64,000 bases of DNA from the NCBI RefSeq assembly GCF_032854445.1, contig NC_088295.1, positions 61,793,249 through 61,857,248 on the forward strand, written 5' to 3'. Positions within the stretch are counted from its first letter, which is position 1. Each line of letters starts with the position of its first letter. This stretch comes from Liolophura sinensis. Lineage: Eukaryota; Mollusca; Polyplacophora; Chitonida; Chitonidae. Made by a program: the position numbers and the translations under genes. Under the pieces are notes generated by a model. It did no database searches. It worked only from the letters and a program-made list of their open reading frames with translations, and was not told the DNA's origin. Shown in pieces: positions 1 to 12,759 of the stretch.

Positions 1-469
1 TATAAAAACGGAAGCTGTGATTCTGTAAGCTTGATTCATGTGGTGGAATGGATGAATTTGAGCACAGAAAGGCCCCTTCTTTGTTTTAACGATTTTTTAC
101 GCAGATTACTTGATACAGCGATAGTGTCCAGATTAAACCTTTTTTTTACTAATAAATTTTTAAAAATTTTCTGTCATTCATGTTAAATGACAAAATTTCT
201 GGTAATAGCTTTGAACTCGTGACTCCAGGCTATGGGCGGTAATAGCTACAGAGTTGCCACAGACTGCATGTATGTGGAATATGCCCTTGTCCTCGGTCAC
301 GCCATTGTTATCTACGTTCAAGAACTCGATGTTGACTGGCTTAGACACCCTTTTTGTCGGTTCATTTCATTTAGCACATTGACGAATTATTGCAAGTGTT
401 TCGATGACCTCTTGAAGTTATTGTTCGATGCTTTATAAGAGTGCCGAAACCCGAAAGGGGTACACAGTG
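1..469. other. Non-coding stretch, nothing recognised
   Basis: AT-rich sequence with short A and T runs. The longest ATG-initiated ORF has 68 codons and matches nothing I know. No repeat family, RNA gene or clear regulatory cluster is visible. Confidence 0.6.
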
Positions 470-1260
470 TAGCATCTATAGCTGATTAAAGCCGTACGGA
501 TGTGTTATCAAAGAGAAGGGGAAACACGGCGCCTCCGTAATTGCCAATCGTACATTAGCACCATACTTGAGGCTCACTAATGCACAAAGCTGGTACTAGC
601 CGCTTGAACTCCAGTCAGCTTTAGTTCACGAATTCGCCAGGGATTATGTTTAACCAAGTGGCCACTAATCCAGTATTTCGAGCTTCGTCGGCTTTATGAG
701 CGAGGAAAAACTTTAGCGGCTATCATTTTATCTCATTGACTGTATGGAGTGTGAAATGTTGGACGATTGAGGACGTCCGTCCAACGCTCTGTCTTCCCTT
801 GTCTGTAGTCCGAATTACAATGACAAAGGCAAAGTTGGCGGAGGCCAATAACGCTGAAAGCTGGCCCGTGTTCGCGGTCGGCTTGCTGCCACTTCTATTA
901 TAGAACATCCGCCTTTCGCCAACCGTCTCTTATCACCCACGGGTTATAGATCAGCCTGCCCCACTCTGATCATAGCAGCGGGGCAATAATCCCGAGTGAA
1001 CTATATTATTGGAATTCATTCACGCGGTCAAAATATTGCACAAGACCTGGGCCTCCCGCTAGAGTGCCATTGATTGTAATAATTTGACCAGTATCAAGGA
1101 CGCGAGAGAAATTTCTCCATCCTTCAACTGCATTTGTAAAGATTTTGAAAAGCTAGCCTCTCGCGGCCATTCTTAAATGAAGCCGAGCATTGAAGCCTAA
1201 CAAGGCGCACAGTAACAGCTCAAGACCGTCTATAACCCAGCGATTACCCTACGCTAGATT
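470..1260. other. G+C-richer, low-repeat block (candidate conserved non-coding element)
   Basis: This block is visibly richer in G+C and CpG than its surroundings. It lacks homopolymer runs and microsatellites and has no long ORF (the best is 61 codons on the minus strand). Such blocks inside gene deserts are often conserved non-coding elements or enhancers. That reading is inference from composition only. Equally possible explanations are an old degraded repeat or an unrecognised short exon. Confidence 0.2.
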
Positions 1261-2424
1261 AATCAATCTCCTCTCAATAAATACAACTTACCTCATAATT
1301 CATTTGAAGTGTCAAATTTGGCCCCAAGTTTCGATTTTAATGAAGAGCCGCGCCGCAAGAGTTTAAGACTGCAAGGAGGACACCGTTATAGGGTATTGCT
1401 CCATCCCCGAGTCTATCAAAGCGACTGATTGATGGAACTCACTAAAGAGCTGTTAAATATCTTTACTGATCGAGATTAGATGACGACAGAATTGGATTTC
1501 ACTGGTCATTACTTTCACTATGGGTTTATTATCTCTCTGATTAGCTTAAGCCGTTTTACATCGCATATAACAGTATTCATAAATTTATACTGCGTGTGAA
1601 ATGAATTCTTTACCAACAGCCATCACAGTCCGCATCATTCAATAAGCATTCCGCGCCCATCGTATATCTGGCATTCAAAATTCTTCACATTTATGCAAGA
1701 TTTTAAATGAATTCTTGGACTTATTCACACTTGCTTGACTAATGAGGTTGCCGATGACTACTTTATTTCCGAAATGTCTAAATATGTATACCGGATAGTT
1801 ATATTTAATTCCTGCAAGAAATATTACAATCGATTGTGTACAATTACATATTCTACAAAACTTTATTAAAGCATAGACTGCACATAAACCAGTGATTTTT
1901 TGCTGCATTTTGTGAAATGTGGTGTGGCGTTGTTTCACGCATCACACACAGCAGCACGTGGTAAAGAATGACCTGAAATTTAAATTGAACAAACTTTAAT
2001 TGCACAAAGTATTCCATGTAGTTAAGTCATTTAAGAGCGCTTTAAGAGAACAGCCCACGTGCCACTTATATTATTTCATATAAAAAAACCGACGTTCTAG
2101 TCAAAGGGGACTTGATTCGAACTCTTACCAATTTTGGTGAAGGCTATACTGGATGAAACATCGTTACTATTTAAGCGCTTTACAAGCCAATATTTCAATC
2201 ATAATCACGTTATCGTTTAAATGACGCTGACCATGCATTTTATACGATGCTGTTAACATCCAACATATAATCGTACTCGCTGAGCCTTTTAATCGGAATC
2301 CGTGTTTACCATCTGACTTAAATGCGCAATTACACTGACGTAATGACCTTGTCAATAACTAATGTATATATATATATGTCAGTGTCAGGGGACCTATATT
2401 TAATTGATGGATTCGCACCTGATA
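1261..2424. other. Non-coding stretch, nothing recognised
   Basis: Mixed AT-rich sequence with no repeat of a recognisable family and no ORF above 87 codons. A short (TA)n run lies near 2364-2377. Confidence 0.55.
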
Positions 2425-2465
2425 TTTCCAGGTTGCCAAGTTTCCAGGTTTCCAAGTTTCCAGGT
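2425..2465. repeat. 16-bp tandem repeat, about 2.6 copies
   Basis: Units begin at 2425, 2441 and 2457. The unit reads TTTCCAGGTTTCCAAG, and the first copy differs by one base (TTGCC instead of TTTCC). This is a short minisatellite seed with no evident function. Confidence 0.8.
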
Positions 2466-2612
2466 CGGCATATTTATATCATTCTTTAGATCAGTGAAGT
2501 CAGCGCCGGATGTAATGACACACCCGTAAACGCACGGATTTTGTTACGTTCAATTTCCCACTCTACCAAAATCGTTTTGTTCCTACCGCCTTCTCAAGTG
2601 ATCGCTCGTGGC

Positions 2613-2645
2613 CACGTGATACTCCTGTTGCATCTGTCACGTGAC
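2613..2645. promoter_or_regulatory. Pair of palindromic E-boxes (CACGTG), one in GTCACGTGAC context
   Basis: CACGTG occurs at 2613-2618 and again at 2638-2643. The second lies inside the 10-bp palindrome GTCACGTGAC (2636-2645). CACGTG is the core bound by bHLH-zip proteins (USF, MAX, TFE/MITF class), and GTCACGTGAC matches the consensus described for TFEB-type binding. A further CACGTG lies at about 2056. The motifs are directly seen. Their use as binding sites is inference, since short palindromes also occur by chance. Confidence 0.3.
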
Positions 2646-4760
2646 CCTACTTCAACAAGCTCACACTCACGCCACATGAGCGGATATCTCATCAAATGGT
2701 TTCAACTATAGGATAATTAGCGCGTTTTTCTAATTATCAATTAAGCGGTTCTCTGCGCTTGTAAATGGACCAACAATAAAAACATACGTGAAGACGGGAT
2801 TATAAATTTTTTGTTCGTTATTTAGTGCATGTGGCGTAAAATTATGTCTTCAAAAAAATGTCATTGACAAGATAATGAATACTATTCTTCATAAGTGATT
2901 CTTTTTTATACCAGAGTGGCAAAAACTTACATGCACATATATTTTCGAAGGACAATAGATACACATGTATTTGTTGTCATGTATATGTAGACTTTTTATA
3001 TAAAAATGAAGTGAAGACAAATGAAGATCATATATATATAAGCGGGCCATGTATCTAACCTTTAGTATCATTACTTGTAATCATAATATGTAATTATATT
3101 CACATTGCCACACAAAGTTGGTGATGCGACATTCATCGTTTCTTTTGCGTTCGTCACCACTTGAAAGCCACATTTGCAGCATTTAAGCAGTATCGTGGCT
3201 AGCCATCACCACAGAAAAGTGCTTCGCCATTGTTAATGGTTTAAGATAGATTATTGCTGTAAACAGATAAGCACAGAATTGATCAGATCTGGTATATTTA
3301 CTGAAAGATCTATGTACTTTATTCGGTCATTGCTGCAAAACAAATTTATGTCTGTAATACAAGACCAGTCTTTCGTCACATGTTGTCAGTTCGTCTATGT
3401 AATTAACATAAGTCATAATTATAACCACTGTGTACAATCTGTCTCTTTTCGCAAGAAAACAAATGTATTTTGAAATAAGACATTAAGGAAATTTGTATTC
3501 TGCGTTGGTTTGTATGTAATTTAGATAGTGTCAAATTACAGCACATTATAGATTAATCTACCTCTCAATACCACATTCTCCACAATTATGTCGTAACGCC
3601 ATCGAGTATATCTTGATTCCGGTTGCATTATCACCTTGGAGCATCAGGGTGACAGCGTGTTTGCTTACGGATATGATCAGGGTATGTGACTGATTACCTA
3701 TCTAAAACCTGAACTGACTGTCTGTTTTCTTTCCCGATGTTCAGTAAGCGTACATTATCGAACATTCTGTCTTGTTTCAAGCTTTATTAGTTGCTTGCCA
3801 CATTGACTGATACTTGTAGACCCTTACATCTATATCTAGAATGACTTGTTGACGTTCGCTTGCTATATTTGCAAATCTTGTCTATCTTAATGAGGCGTGC
3901 ATGCATGAGATAATACCTTTGGCAATTACTTGATAAAACTCTCTCGTACCACAATATGGTAATGATACATATGTGTAATGATCTTCATTGATTGCTCAAA
4001 ACAATCTTGTAAAATCACTCAGCTGATACTTTGAAAAAAGAGGAAAGACCTACTTCTTTTGATGATATACATTGGCCGAGTATATAACGGTGTATATACA
4101 ACCTGACATGCGCATATCAAGATATACTTTCAGTTGTATACGGCATTTGAAAGTTTATTGCAGTCATTCATTTGACATCTTCTTCCTGTGGTTTTTGAAC
4201 AGTTATTCTGTATTCTGGACACTTATGTGTGATTTTCCTTTCCCTGTTGACAGCGGTAAACTGGATCAATCAACCGCCGCTTGCAGATACACATCTTTCT
4301 TCGAGAACGGATAAGAACTATATATATGACTTGAGGAGGGACGCCAATTTTGACAGTTGTACATTGGTCTCTTTTTGAGTTGTTCTCTAAGAGACCAATA
4401 AATACATTTACAATCGTAAGCCGTCACTTTTAACCTTAACATTATCTTACATAACTTCTTCTACAGTATCTGCTATCTTTTAAAACGTTATTCTATATAC
4501 ATATACTGATCACTTGAGCACGATTCAGCTTCTCCCATTGACAACGGTATTAAAACTGGCATGTGAAGTGAATGACATGCAGAGCAACACCTGAGAAAGA
4601 AGGGTGATACTAGTGATCTTGATTTGATGATGTTTTTAAACTTCTGGGTTTTCAAAATTCTAATCTGAAGTGTTTTATTTATGCTATATGTTGTGCATCG
4701 ATTCACGCAAGCAGTGCTTTATATGTGATTAAAGGGAAGTACTTTGACTTTGAATAAATA
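2646..4760. other. Non-coding stretch, nothing recognised
   Basis: AT-rich, unique-looking sequence. The best ORF is 80 codons (4072-4314, plus) with no recognisable similarity. No SINE, RNA gene or repeat array is seen. Confidence 0.55.
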
Positions 4761-4772
4761 CGTACGTACGCA

Positions 4773-4855
<83 letters not shown>

Positions 4856-4856
4856 T
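4761..4856. repeat. Compound microsatellite (CGTA)n-(CA)n-(TA)n
   Basis: A short CGTA run (4761-4770) leads into an alternating CA tract (about 4777-4831), which passes directly into an alternating TA tract (about 4832-4855). Purine-pyrimidine alternation runs throughout. This is an ordinary compound microsatellite, likely to be length-polymorphic. Confidence 0.95.
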
Positions 4857-6980
4857 TATATGTAGGAGCTTGTAAAGGATTGGCTTTCTTCTGTTAGGTG
4901 TTATTTCGGCACTGGGGTCGCAAGTTCAAATCCAGTTACTGCATACTCGTTAAAAATTATAATAGTTTTTCCTCCGGCAGCAAGTTCTCTGTCACCACAA
5001 TTTTTAATTTGTTGAAACAAAGAAAAATATTGAATCTTGTGGCTGAATTTCTGTTGATATTGTATTTACCCACAGCCTCCTTCCTTTAATTTTTTATTAA
5101 TTAAAGCAGCAAAAATCGTGACTTGAAAGAAAAAAACTCAGCTATGTGTATGTCTTACATGCATGAAGGTGTTTTCACGGGTTAAATTTAAATCCGAATT
5201 TAAATTTCCAGACTACACCGCAGTTTTCTTCATCCATGCACTCCTTTAACCGCCCACTCACTGTCTCACGTGCATACGTTATAACCACGTGTCACGGTTA
5301 CCTGTAATGTTAAGCCAATGTGTCACAACCTAAACCATGTTATCTCCGCCCTTAGCATATTCGGACTTCACACCTGGTTAAGGGGCTAGTGTTTAATTAA
5401 TAACCAGGTTTCTGGATAAGCGTGCATGTAATTACTAAATTAACGTATTGTATAGCTATGTTAATTAAATAACCGCAGAAAGCCCATATAGTAACCTACA
5501 GGCTTGAAAACTACTGGTGTATGTAAGGGGTAAGGTGACATACAATTCTGTAGTAGCCTGCACATCTTAAGAGTAGCTGATAAGACTGCGTATTTGTGTA
5601 CTATATACTTCCGTGTTTTCTAATCAGCACAAAAACGCTAATAAAGTGTACTTAAATCACCATTTCCCTTTTGACAGGTCGAAAGTGTAGAGTAATCGAT
5701 CATAACAGCTAAAAGGACCCACGTATAAAAAAGCGTGCGGAATGTTAATGAGAGAGCAGGAAAGAAAATGCCCCAGGCAAAATTCTACAGGGGAACTTCC
5801 CCAAACAAAGTCAGTCTTCTTCTTTTCGTGACGTCACTTCCAAGCCGCTATACGACTCTTATTTGTGCACAATGAGCCCTTGTTCATCTGTTCGACACAT
5901 TTTGTCAAAACAGACGGGAATTTTATCTTCCAAATTTTTGGCTCGTGGAAGACAAGATCAAAACATTTCAGGAATTAATTAAATTGATAATTGCCAACTG
6001 TTACTCACATGAACTCATTCGGAGCATAACCACAACATTGTTTTTGAATTCCTTGCAACTTTTTAAAAAATGCTTGCCCTTTAACAGTCTCATTTTTTAA
6101 AACAAAACTGTACCGCTGTTTTATGTTTGGTATGCAAGCTTCCCTGTGCGGACAGACAAACACGCATCATTTTACCAACTGCTAAATATAGCTGTCTGGC
6201 TAATTTCCCTGGTACGTATATATGGCGCCCACATAATTACAACAAATTTCCAATAATTAAAACAAATGTGAGATTTATTTTAATCACATCATTGTTATTG
6301 ATGTGACTGTCATAAATTTCTTCTTTGTATTCTCTTTACAGGATTACTTTACGGAGCCTAATTAAATTATATTTTATATCTTGCATGTTTTGTCCACGCC
6401 CTTAACTGAAATAAGCTCGTAAACTATATAGGACATGTCTTACGTTACATATAACTGCAGACCAGCTATATTCACCGAAGATCATCTGTACCATAAATCC
6501 AGAAAAGCCTGACATTAAACACACACATCTTCTCAGAACAAGGTTCAGCAAATCATCATTGATCAACTGTATGCCATAAACCCATTAATTTTTGTTCTAT
6601 GTGTCTTATACACACGAACACTAAATACACATGTTGCATCGATAACATAACAGTTGGTACCATCTGGATAGTTTACTTCTTTTGTCTTGCTCTGTGGTGC
6701 TTCCACAATATATGCAGATATTAATCCCACAAGACTTGCTTAATGGGCCATGTCAGACATGTGATAGAAGCAACTTTAGATCTCACGCCAACAAATTTGG
6801 AAGCTACAGTGTCTGTAAACTTTCAACCATAGCACGACCAGCTTTATACACCCACATATATGTATGGTAGAGCAATTTATTTTTAATGAATTGCGTTGAT
6901 AACGGTGGCTTCTATCTTGTGTGATACAGTTTTTGACAGACTGTACACACAATCATTGTGGCATCAATGGTAATGACGAA
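4857..6980. other. Non-coding stretch with one perfect CRE palindrome
   Basis: Unique-looking AT-rich sequence with no ORF above 63 codons. One isolated TGACGTCA palindrome (CREB/ATF-type site) lies at 5829-5836. No repeat family is recognised. Confidence 0.5.
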
Positions 6981-7292
6981 GTGAGTAAGTGAGGGCTTGG
7001 GATTTAACGTCGTTCTTAACAATTTTTCAGTCATATGGCGACGAAGGAAGAGTGCATGTACTGTGCCTCCTTGTTAGAGGACGGATTTCCACCGCTCTTT
7101 TATCTAGTGCTGCTTCACTGAGACGCCTTACCGAAGGCAAGTAAGCAGCCCCGCACGAGCCATTATACTGATAGGGTCAACGAGTCGTTGCACTATCCCC
7201 TTCATGCTGAACGCCAAGAGAGGAAGTTACAACTTCCTCTTTTAAGGTCTTAGGTGTGACTCGACCCAGGATTGACCCTGGATCTACCTCTC
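6981..7292 (-). mobile_element. SINE-B copy, 5'-truncated, with perfect 12-bp target-site duplication
   Basis: The minus strand reads as a tRNA-derived SINE. It has the T-arm/B-box-like segment GGGTCGAGTC, a core containing GAGGAAGTTGTAACTTCCTC, then GATAAAAGAGCGGTGGAAAT, and a 3' end with AACGTTAAATCCCAAGC followed by a degenerate (ACTC)n tail. It is bounded by a perfect direct repeat GGTAATGACGAA at 6969-6980 and 7293-7304. That proves insertion as a unit by target-primed reverse transcription. The tRNA-like A-box region is missing, so this is a 5'-truncated copy. It shares its core with the copies at 32690 and 42585. SINEs encode no protein and depend on a partner LINE for movement. Confidence 0.92.
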
Positions 7293-7304
7293 GGTAATGA
7301 CGAA

Positions 7305-7744
7305 ATAAAATCTCTGAATTATCTATAGGGCACATATTACGGTCACTATATCGGAATGTACGGCAGTTTATGTATATATCGTCTTCGATCTCAACAGTGT
7401 GGTAATTCGGTATATTCAGATTTTGACAGTTCTTTTTTTTTTCTGTACACGTTTTTTTTCTCTGAACGCCATCATGTGTTAAAACCTTGTAAAAAAGCGG
7501 AAGGTTGATTGCAGTTATCTGGTTTCCTGTTCTTGTCCTTCCAGCTAACTTTTCCCAGACCCTTGTCTTTCTCACACTGATGATCGTCGCAAGTTATCTG
7601 CTGATCTTTTCCCAGCTTTCTCTCTCTTCTGTGGGAGAAACACCCATGTTCTGACGTCTAACGGGACCCACGAAACTCGTTAGGGACTGAGTATACAGGC
7701 GAAGCTTCCATGCCACATTTCTCCGCATGGTTGTATATACATCG
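7305..7744. other. Non-coding stretch with poly-T runs
   Basis: It contains T-rich runs near 7431-7461. A 132-codon minus-strand ORF crosses from here into the SINE-B copy (7177-7575). Because half of it is SINE sequence, I treat it as chance. Nothing else is recognised. Confidence 0.5.
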
Positions 7745-7830
7745 CCCTCAGCTCAATCGCTAAAACACTTGGCTTAACGTGTTAGCCATCCATCAATCGC
7801 AGGCAGGTTGCCTTTGCATAAACCGCTAGC
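7745..7830 (+). repeat. Possible degenerate tRNA-like SINE head
   Basis: The stretch CTCAATCGCTAAAACACTTG resembles a tRNA D-arm/A-box region. It is followed about 40 bp later by a degraded B-box-like GCAGGCAGGTTGCC. No body or tail of a known family follows, so this may be a decayed SINE head or chance. Confidence 0.2.
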
Positions 7831-9074
7831 CGCCATACTTTTCTTTTAATATATACCGCTAGCATGTTTTCAACGAGTGTAAAAAAAATGAGCTGAACAT
7901 AGAAATACACTCCGCAGAAATGAGCTGACTTATTAAATCCACCACCATCCCGTTACCGTTGCTCCTTTTCCACGGGAATATGAAGAGATTAAATGTGTGA
8001 TAAAATTTTCTTGGCTCACAGTGAGTGAGGGAACTTGTCGACTATCTGGATTTATAACATTATGTCCCGCGCAGCTGTGTCAGCGCCCCAGGTAACGGCG
8101 GCCGCTAAGACAAAAGGAAGACCCCGCGGTCAAATCTGTTATACACAGATAAGAACTCATAATTTGTCTTTCTCTCAAACTTTGAGAACATCAGCTGAGA
8201 CAGTTTGAACCGCGTTGAAGGTCTTTCTCATGCCCTGCCGTTTTCTTTACAATCCGCCTTATCCGTCATGAGCTCAATGTTACGTGTTTAATATCATAAC
8301 AGATTATCGGAAGACATTTACGCGAAGGTGTGCACCTACGATCATCCATGCTCATGTGTAACGAACAATATGAACGCAATATGAATATCCGCTTCAAACG
8401 GGCATGCTGTAGAATTACAATGCAAGCGTTGTCCTTTTTATTTGATGTTTATGTTGAGCAGTTTTGCTGTGTATGAAGATAACAGGTAAAAGTGCGGGTA
8501 TATTGCTGTTTAATGAGACTACATAACGAAGATTTCTGACAAAAAATCCAAAGCAAATCCCATTTAAATTTTGTTATTGTTCTTGAATAGCCCAAATCAT
8601 AGTTTTCGGAAAATGTCAGCCCCGTCTGTGCTCATGTTACCATTCAAAATGGGTAATAAAGCTAATAAAACTTATCTTACAGGTTGCTTTATAACGTTTT
8701 CAAAATGTAGAATTATTTTAACACTATAAATAGTACAGGTTATAATTTAAGCTATTCTCAGTATACACAGAAAAAAAGATTTGATTAGCGAGTATGGATG
8801 GTTTTGAGACAAAAATTTCCGGTATAGCCTCTTTGAGTACAACTGATTTAATTAGGTGCTAGGTACAGTGTCACGTCATACGGAGTTGCCGCTTAATTCA
8901 CGATACGATCGTATGCATATAACTCATCACATCACAAAATGTCGAAAATAAAGCTTTAACCTAGTTTTTAACATGCATGCAGGGAGTATTTATGTATTCA
9001 TTGTATTATACAGAAATAAAAGAACATTTAAGATTAAAAGTCTGGCAGCACACCTGCTTTTTGTATATAAGGTT

Positions 9075-9076
<2 letters not shown>
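7831..9076. other. Non-coding stretch, nothing recognised
   Basis: Unique-looking sequence with a slightly G+C-richer patch near 8070-8120. There is no ORF of note outside the microsatellite, no RNA gene and no identifiable repeat. Confidence 0.5.

Positions 9077-9161
<85 letters not shown>
9077..9161. repeat. (TA)n microsatellite, about 42 repeats
   Basis: An uninterrupted TA alternation of about 85 bp. All ORFs crossing it, with Tyr-Ile repeats in every frame, are artefacts of the dinucleotide. Self-complementary TA tracts of this length can extrude cruciforms and often vary in length. Confidence 0.98.
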
Positions 9162-9164
<3 letters not shown>

Positions 9165-9165
<1 letters not shown>

Positions 9166-9700
9166 GCTTCTTAGGCGCAGGCTGTCGCAACATTGTGTGT
9201 ATGGTAAATCGGTCGTGACGAATGACAGGCAAAACAAATGCTTCATCATTTCCCGAGCAGAGTCCGTGAACCACCTGATCATAGTTCTGGAACCCAGTAC
9301 AACCGGATGTGTGAGCGTGCATAGCAATCAGATATTAGAAGTCGGGCTGCGTTTCCAGGTTTGGTCAGGGACGTACACGGTTTCGGTGGAGCGGTTCGTG
9401 TCGACGCGAGGCTTGAATGGAAAGGCGATAGCCTGACCGGCTCGGGGGTCGGTCAGTCAGATCGTCAAAAGGTCTACTACCCCCACTTTACCTGTTTGTA
9501 AATCCCCTTTTCTTTCCCTCGAACGGCTTTATTACATCTGTCAGACAACTGTCGAAGCGGTCAGAAGTAAAACATGTCAATCCGGCGTATGGATTTGAAA
9601 TGGACCCAAAGTCAACCGTTTTGGAGTACAACAAAAGCATTGGTCGTTGTTTTCTCCACTGGGTACTTTTAGCGTTCTGTCCAGAGTTTGGACGCGGTGC
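9165..9700. other. G+C-richer, low-repeat block next to a (TA)n tract
   Basis: Immediately after the TA tract the sequence becomes G+C- and CpG-rich for several hundred bases, for example around 9360-9460, and then declines. The longest ORF is 79 codons (9197-9436, plus) and is unrecognised. It is a candidate regulatory or conserved non-coding block on composition alone. Confidence 0.2.
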
Positions 9701-12420
9701 TTACCTGTACATTTTTAACATGACTAACACTGAAATAATTTCTTTCCGGCTTGTCACATTCGATTTCATCTCGATGTGACGGAAGTTCTGTTAAAGTGGC
9801 GTGAATGCAAGAACATGCATGACTTTTGGAGCATAATGTTTCTGAGATATCAACTTACTGTTCTAAATACCAGCTGCATGACCTAATCAACCATGCTGCT
9901 CCGTCAATGAAGGCATGCTGCCCACATGCAGTGAATAAGCGGACACAATATTTCTTAATTATTTCCAATTTAACTTTAAAACTTTTTAAACCAATTTGAA
10001 TTTTTTGCTCAAATTTATTGTGTTGTGATCTACGCATGCGCAGTCACATGTTATTTTGTGAAAAATCACTGTCTGCTATTAGATTATAATTTCTTTTGAT
10101 TTGCTTTCTTTTTTATCTGTTATAAAGGCATCTACAAACCTTCATTTCATTAAAATTTGCACATTACGCACATGAGTCATACTATTCATCAAACATTTTT
10201 AGCTTAACCCTTCTGTTGAATGTATATTGTTTAAAATAATGAAATGTTAAGCTTTGAAGTCTGTCATGGGGGGGGTCAAAAGATAAAACGGTGAGAACTG
10301 AATGAAAACATGCACGAAAGTGTGAGAATATAGGCGACCTGATGACAGTTACAGTCACAGTTAACGGTTACGTTTCATACTCAGATATTCATGACACGAA
10401 TGATCACTTGTGCAGACAGTGTAAGAATGCATTTTACTGGATTGTGTGTGTCTTGATAAAGACGACCATGTTTGATAATCATGGCTTAAGTATGCGTATA
10501 CATCATCAAGCATTTTCCCAGATACATGCTGTCTGCGAAATAATGAGTCTATATATGTCTTGCTTGATATATTCGTGTTAACATAATGATCTGCCAAATG
10601 AAATTAATACACGCATGGACTCGATGAGCTTTCTGCATGTGAATACTGCGACGTATACCTCGCTGAACGCTGTACAGCATCTTTTTTTTTTCTCTGTGAG
10701 GTATAGGCCTATTATGTAATCGTCAGTTATCTGGTCACTGTGGTTGTTAGTGTGTGTCTGGTGGGTCCGCCTTTCTTTACAGTCCAGATAAAGACCGGTC
10801 AACCCCCGGGCTATTAGGCCATCAACTGGCCCTCCCAGATATTTTGCCACACATTGTATACCTTTCATCGCTCGATCTGTTTTTCTGTCAGAGGTTCACA
10901 TCAAACAAATGTCAACGCTGGGGGCATAACAAGACTTAATTCATTTTCCAACGCTCTTTTTAAAATGTAGTCTTTCAGTTTGGAGTCATTACAATGGTCT
11001 TAGTTGATTAGCCACAGTAGATATATCGATATATATTTTTTACCCAACAACAAAGATATCTATTGTTCATTTCCGCATCTGAGTGACGATTTTTTCTCTT
11101 AAAGTCATATCCGTATAGATCAAACCAAAAGAAATAATTTCCCCTATATTAACTTCAGTGTCGGAATTTAAACATCTTTCTTTCGTTGTCTACCGGTAGT
11201 CGGAACTCTTCTGCCCTGGAGGGGAATTTGTCTGAGCAGTATATTGGATGTCGTAGCTTTAAATGAACAGGCAGTTTAAATGGGTGTCTAATCTGGCCGA
11301 TCAGAAAATATTGGAAATTCTTTGACAGTAAGTCCCTATGGGTGAAACAGAGATGTCAGTCTGTGTGACAGAGCGGGAGAGAGAGAAAGAGTGAAATACT
11401 TGTTTGCGGCTAGAGACAAAGATTTTTACGATGCTTTGACATACGATTCCTTAGAAGCAACCATCTGGTTGATTGCACAAAGCGTATCTATTTTCGACTA
11501 TCCATGGGAACTTAAACCGCTATAAGTGATTTGCTCTGGCAGCTAACAAACATTCCCTATTCAATTATGACTGAGTTAGTATGATGACCGTTTACTACCT
11601 GGGTGTCACCGCTGAGGACCGTTCTGCGTCTAATCAAGTCCCGTGTAAAACAAAACAAGCTTTGTTTACGTGTGATTTGCTCCGCACACACACAAAATGT
11701 CATTATTAAACATCTAAAATAAGCCAGTGATTTTTTTTTACTTGTGGTTGAGAATAAGTAGGAGTTGTTTCAAAACAATAAAGGTCATGACTTGGCCTTA
11801 TAGTGAGGCTTTCGTGGAAGTTTATTCAAATGAATCTACAAGCTGTGATAAGCGCTAAGTGGTGTTATTGACAATGTTGTAAGTATCCGTGGTACAATTT
11901 AATTTAATCATAAATTAATTACTTTAATTTTATGAAGGTTAGAAACATGAGAAAAAAATGAAAGAGTTATATGTTGAAGATAACTGCCCATAAGAAAATT
12001 TTGATATTACCGAAGCCAAGAATGCAACAGACGGGAAAAGTATGTGTTTATTTCATCATAATAACGTACGACATGTGCATGAATAAAGCATATAAGCCAA
12101 TGTATTATGAGCGGTTTGGAAGGTTTCTTTTGATATACTTCAGTGGAATTGTTGCGATTTTGGACTGTTCGTCGTTCAGATGTTGTAGGACTTTCTGAAA
12201 CAGTACCTGCTGAGAGTCATCTAAACCGCTATACACGGAGGTCTCGAGGTTATCCGATCCGTTTTTGTACATGTAGCTGGACTCGGTTCGTGTTCATATA
12301 AGTCGTAGAGAAATTATTGATAGGTGTGTTCCATAGGGACATCGATATCAAATTCTTTCAGATCAGTTACTTCTTCTGTGAATACCTCCCACAATGGACT
12401 TCAAAAATTCTATATTCTTT
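9701..12420. other. Non-coding stretch, nothing recognised
   Basis: AT-rich unique-looking DNA. ORFs reach 96 codons (10578-10868, minus) without recognisable features. There is a G7 run near 10269, a purine-rich GA run near 11369-11390 and a T-rich run near 10682. No SINE or RNA gene is seen. Confidence 0.5.
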
Positions 12421-12759
12421 CACGTGTCTAAATCAGCTTGAAACGCCAGCAGATAACACGTGACCGACAGATAACACGTGACCGACAGATAACACGTTGA
12501 GTGGATTTTTCCATTTAGTAAGTCTGTAGGTAACGCGTGGATTTCATTGTACTATATACTGTACGTCTATAGATAACTTATGTTGTTACTTGCTCCAGGT
12601 GGAAGATCCGCGGGTAACACAAAAACTTCTTCGGAATGTATTGTTTTAGATCCAGATCCTTGTATGAGTTTGAACGTCCAAAGGCACTGTAACAGATGAC
12701 TGTTGTCGTGTACATGCAGTTGCTTGTTGCAGTTGTTATATATCCACATTTAGCACGTG
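12421..12759. promoter_or_regulatory. Cluster of four CACGTG E-boxes, two inside an 18-bp tandem repeat
   Basis: Perfect CACGTG palindromes lie at 12421-12426, 12457-12462, 12475-12480 and 12754-12759. The middle two belong to the tandem repeat AGATAACACGTGACCGAC (12451-12497, about 2.6 copies), whose third copy has a broken E-box (CACGTT). Related GTAACGCGTGG- and GGTAACAC-like sequence follows at about 12530 and 12615. CACGTG is the core of bHLH and bHLH-PAS sites (USF, MAX/MYC, CLOCK/BMAL classes). A regulatory role is inferred only from density. The repeat could equally be a dead minisatellite. Confidence 0.35.

Noticed and set aside
7177-7575. 132-codon minus-strand ORF
   Set aside because: Its C-terminal part is SINE-B sequence and the rest is low-complexity Lys-rich. 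It shows no sign of coding.
8973-9327. ORFs with long Tyr-Ile runs (also at 41157-41411, 42258-42530 and 57469-57663)
   Set aside because: These are translations of (TA)n microsatellites.
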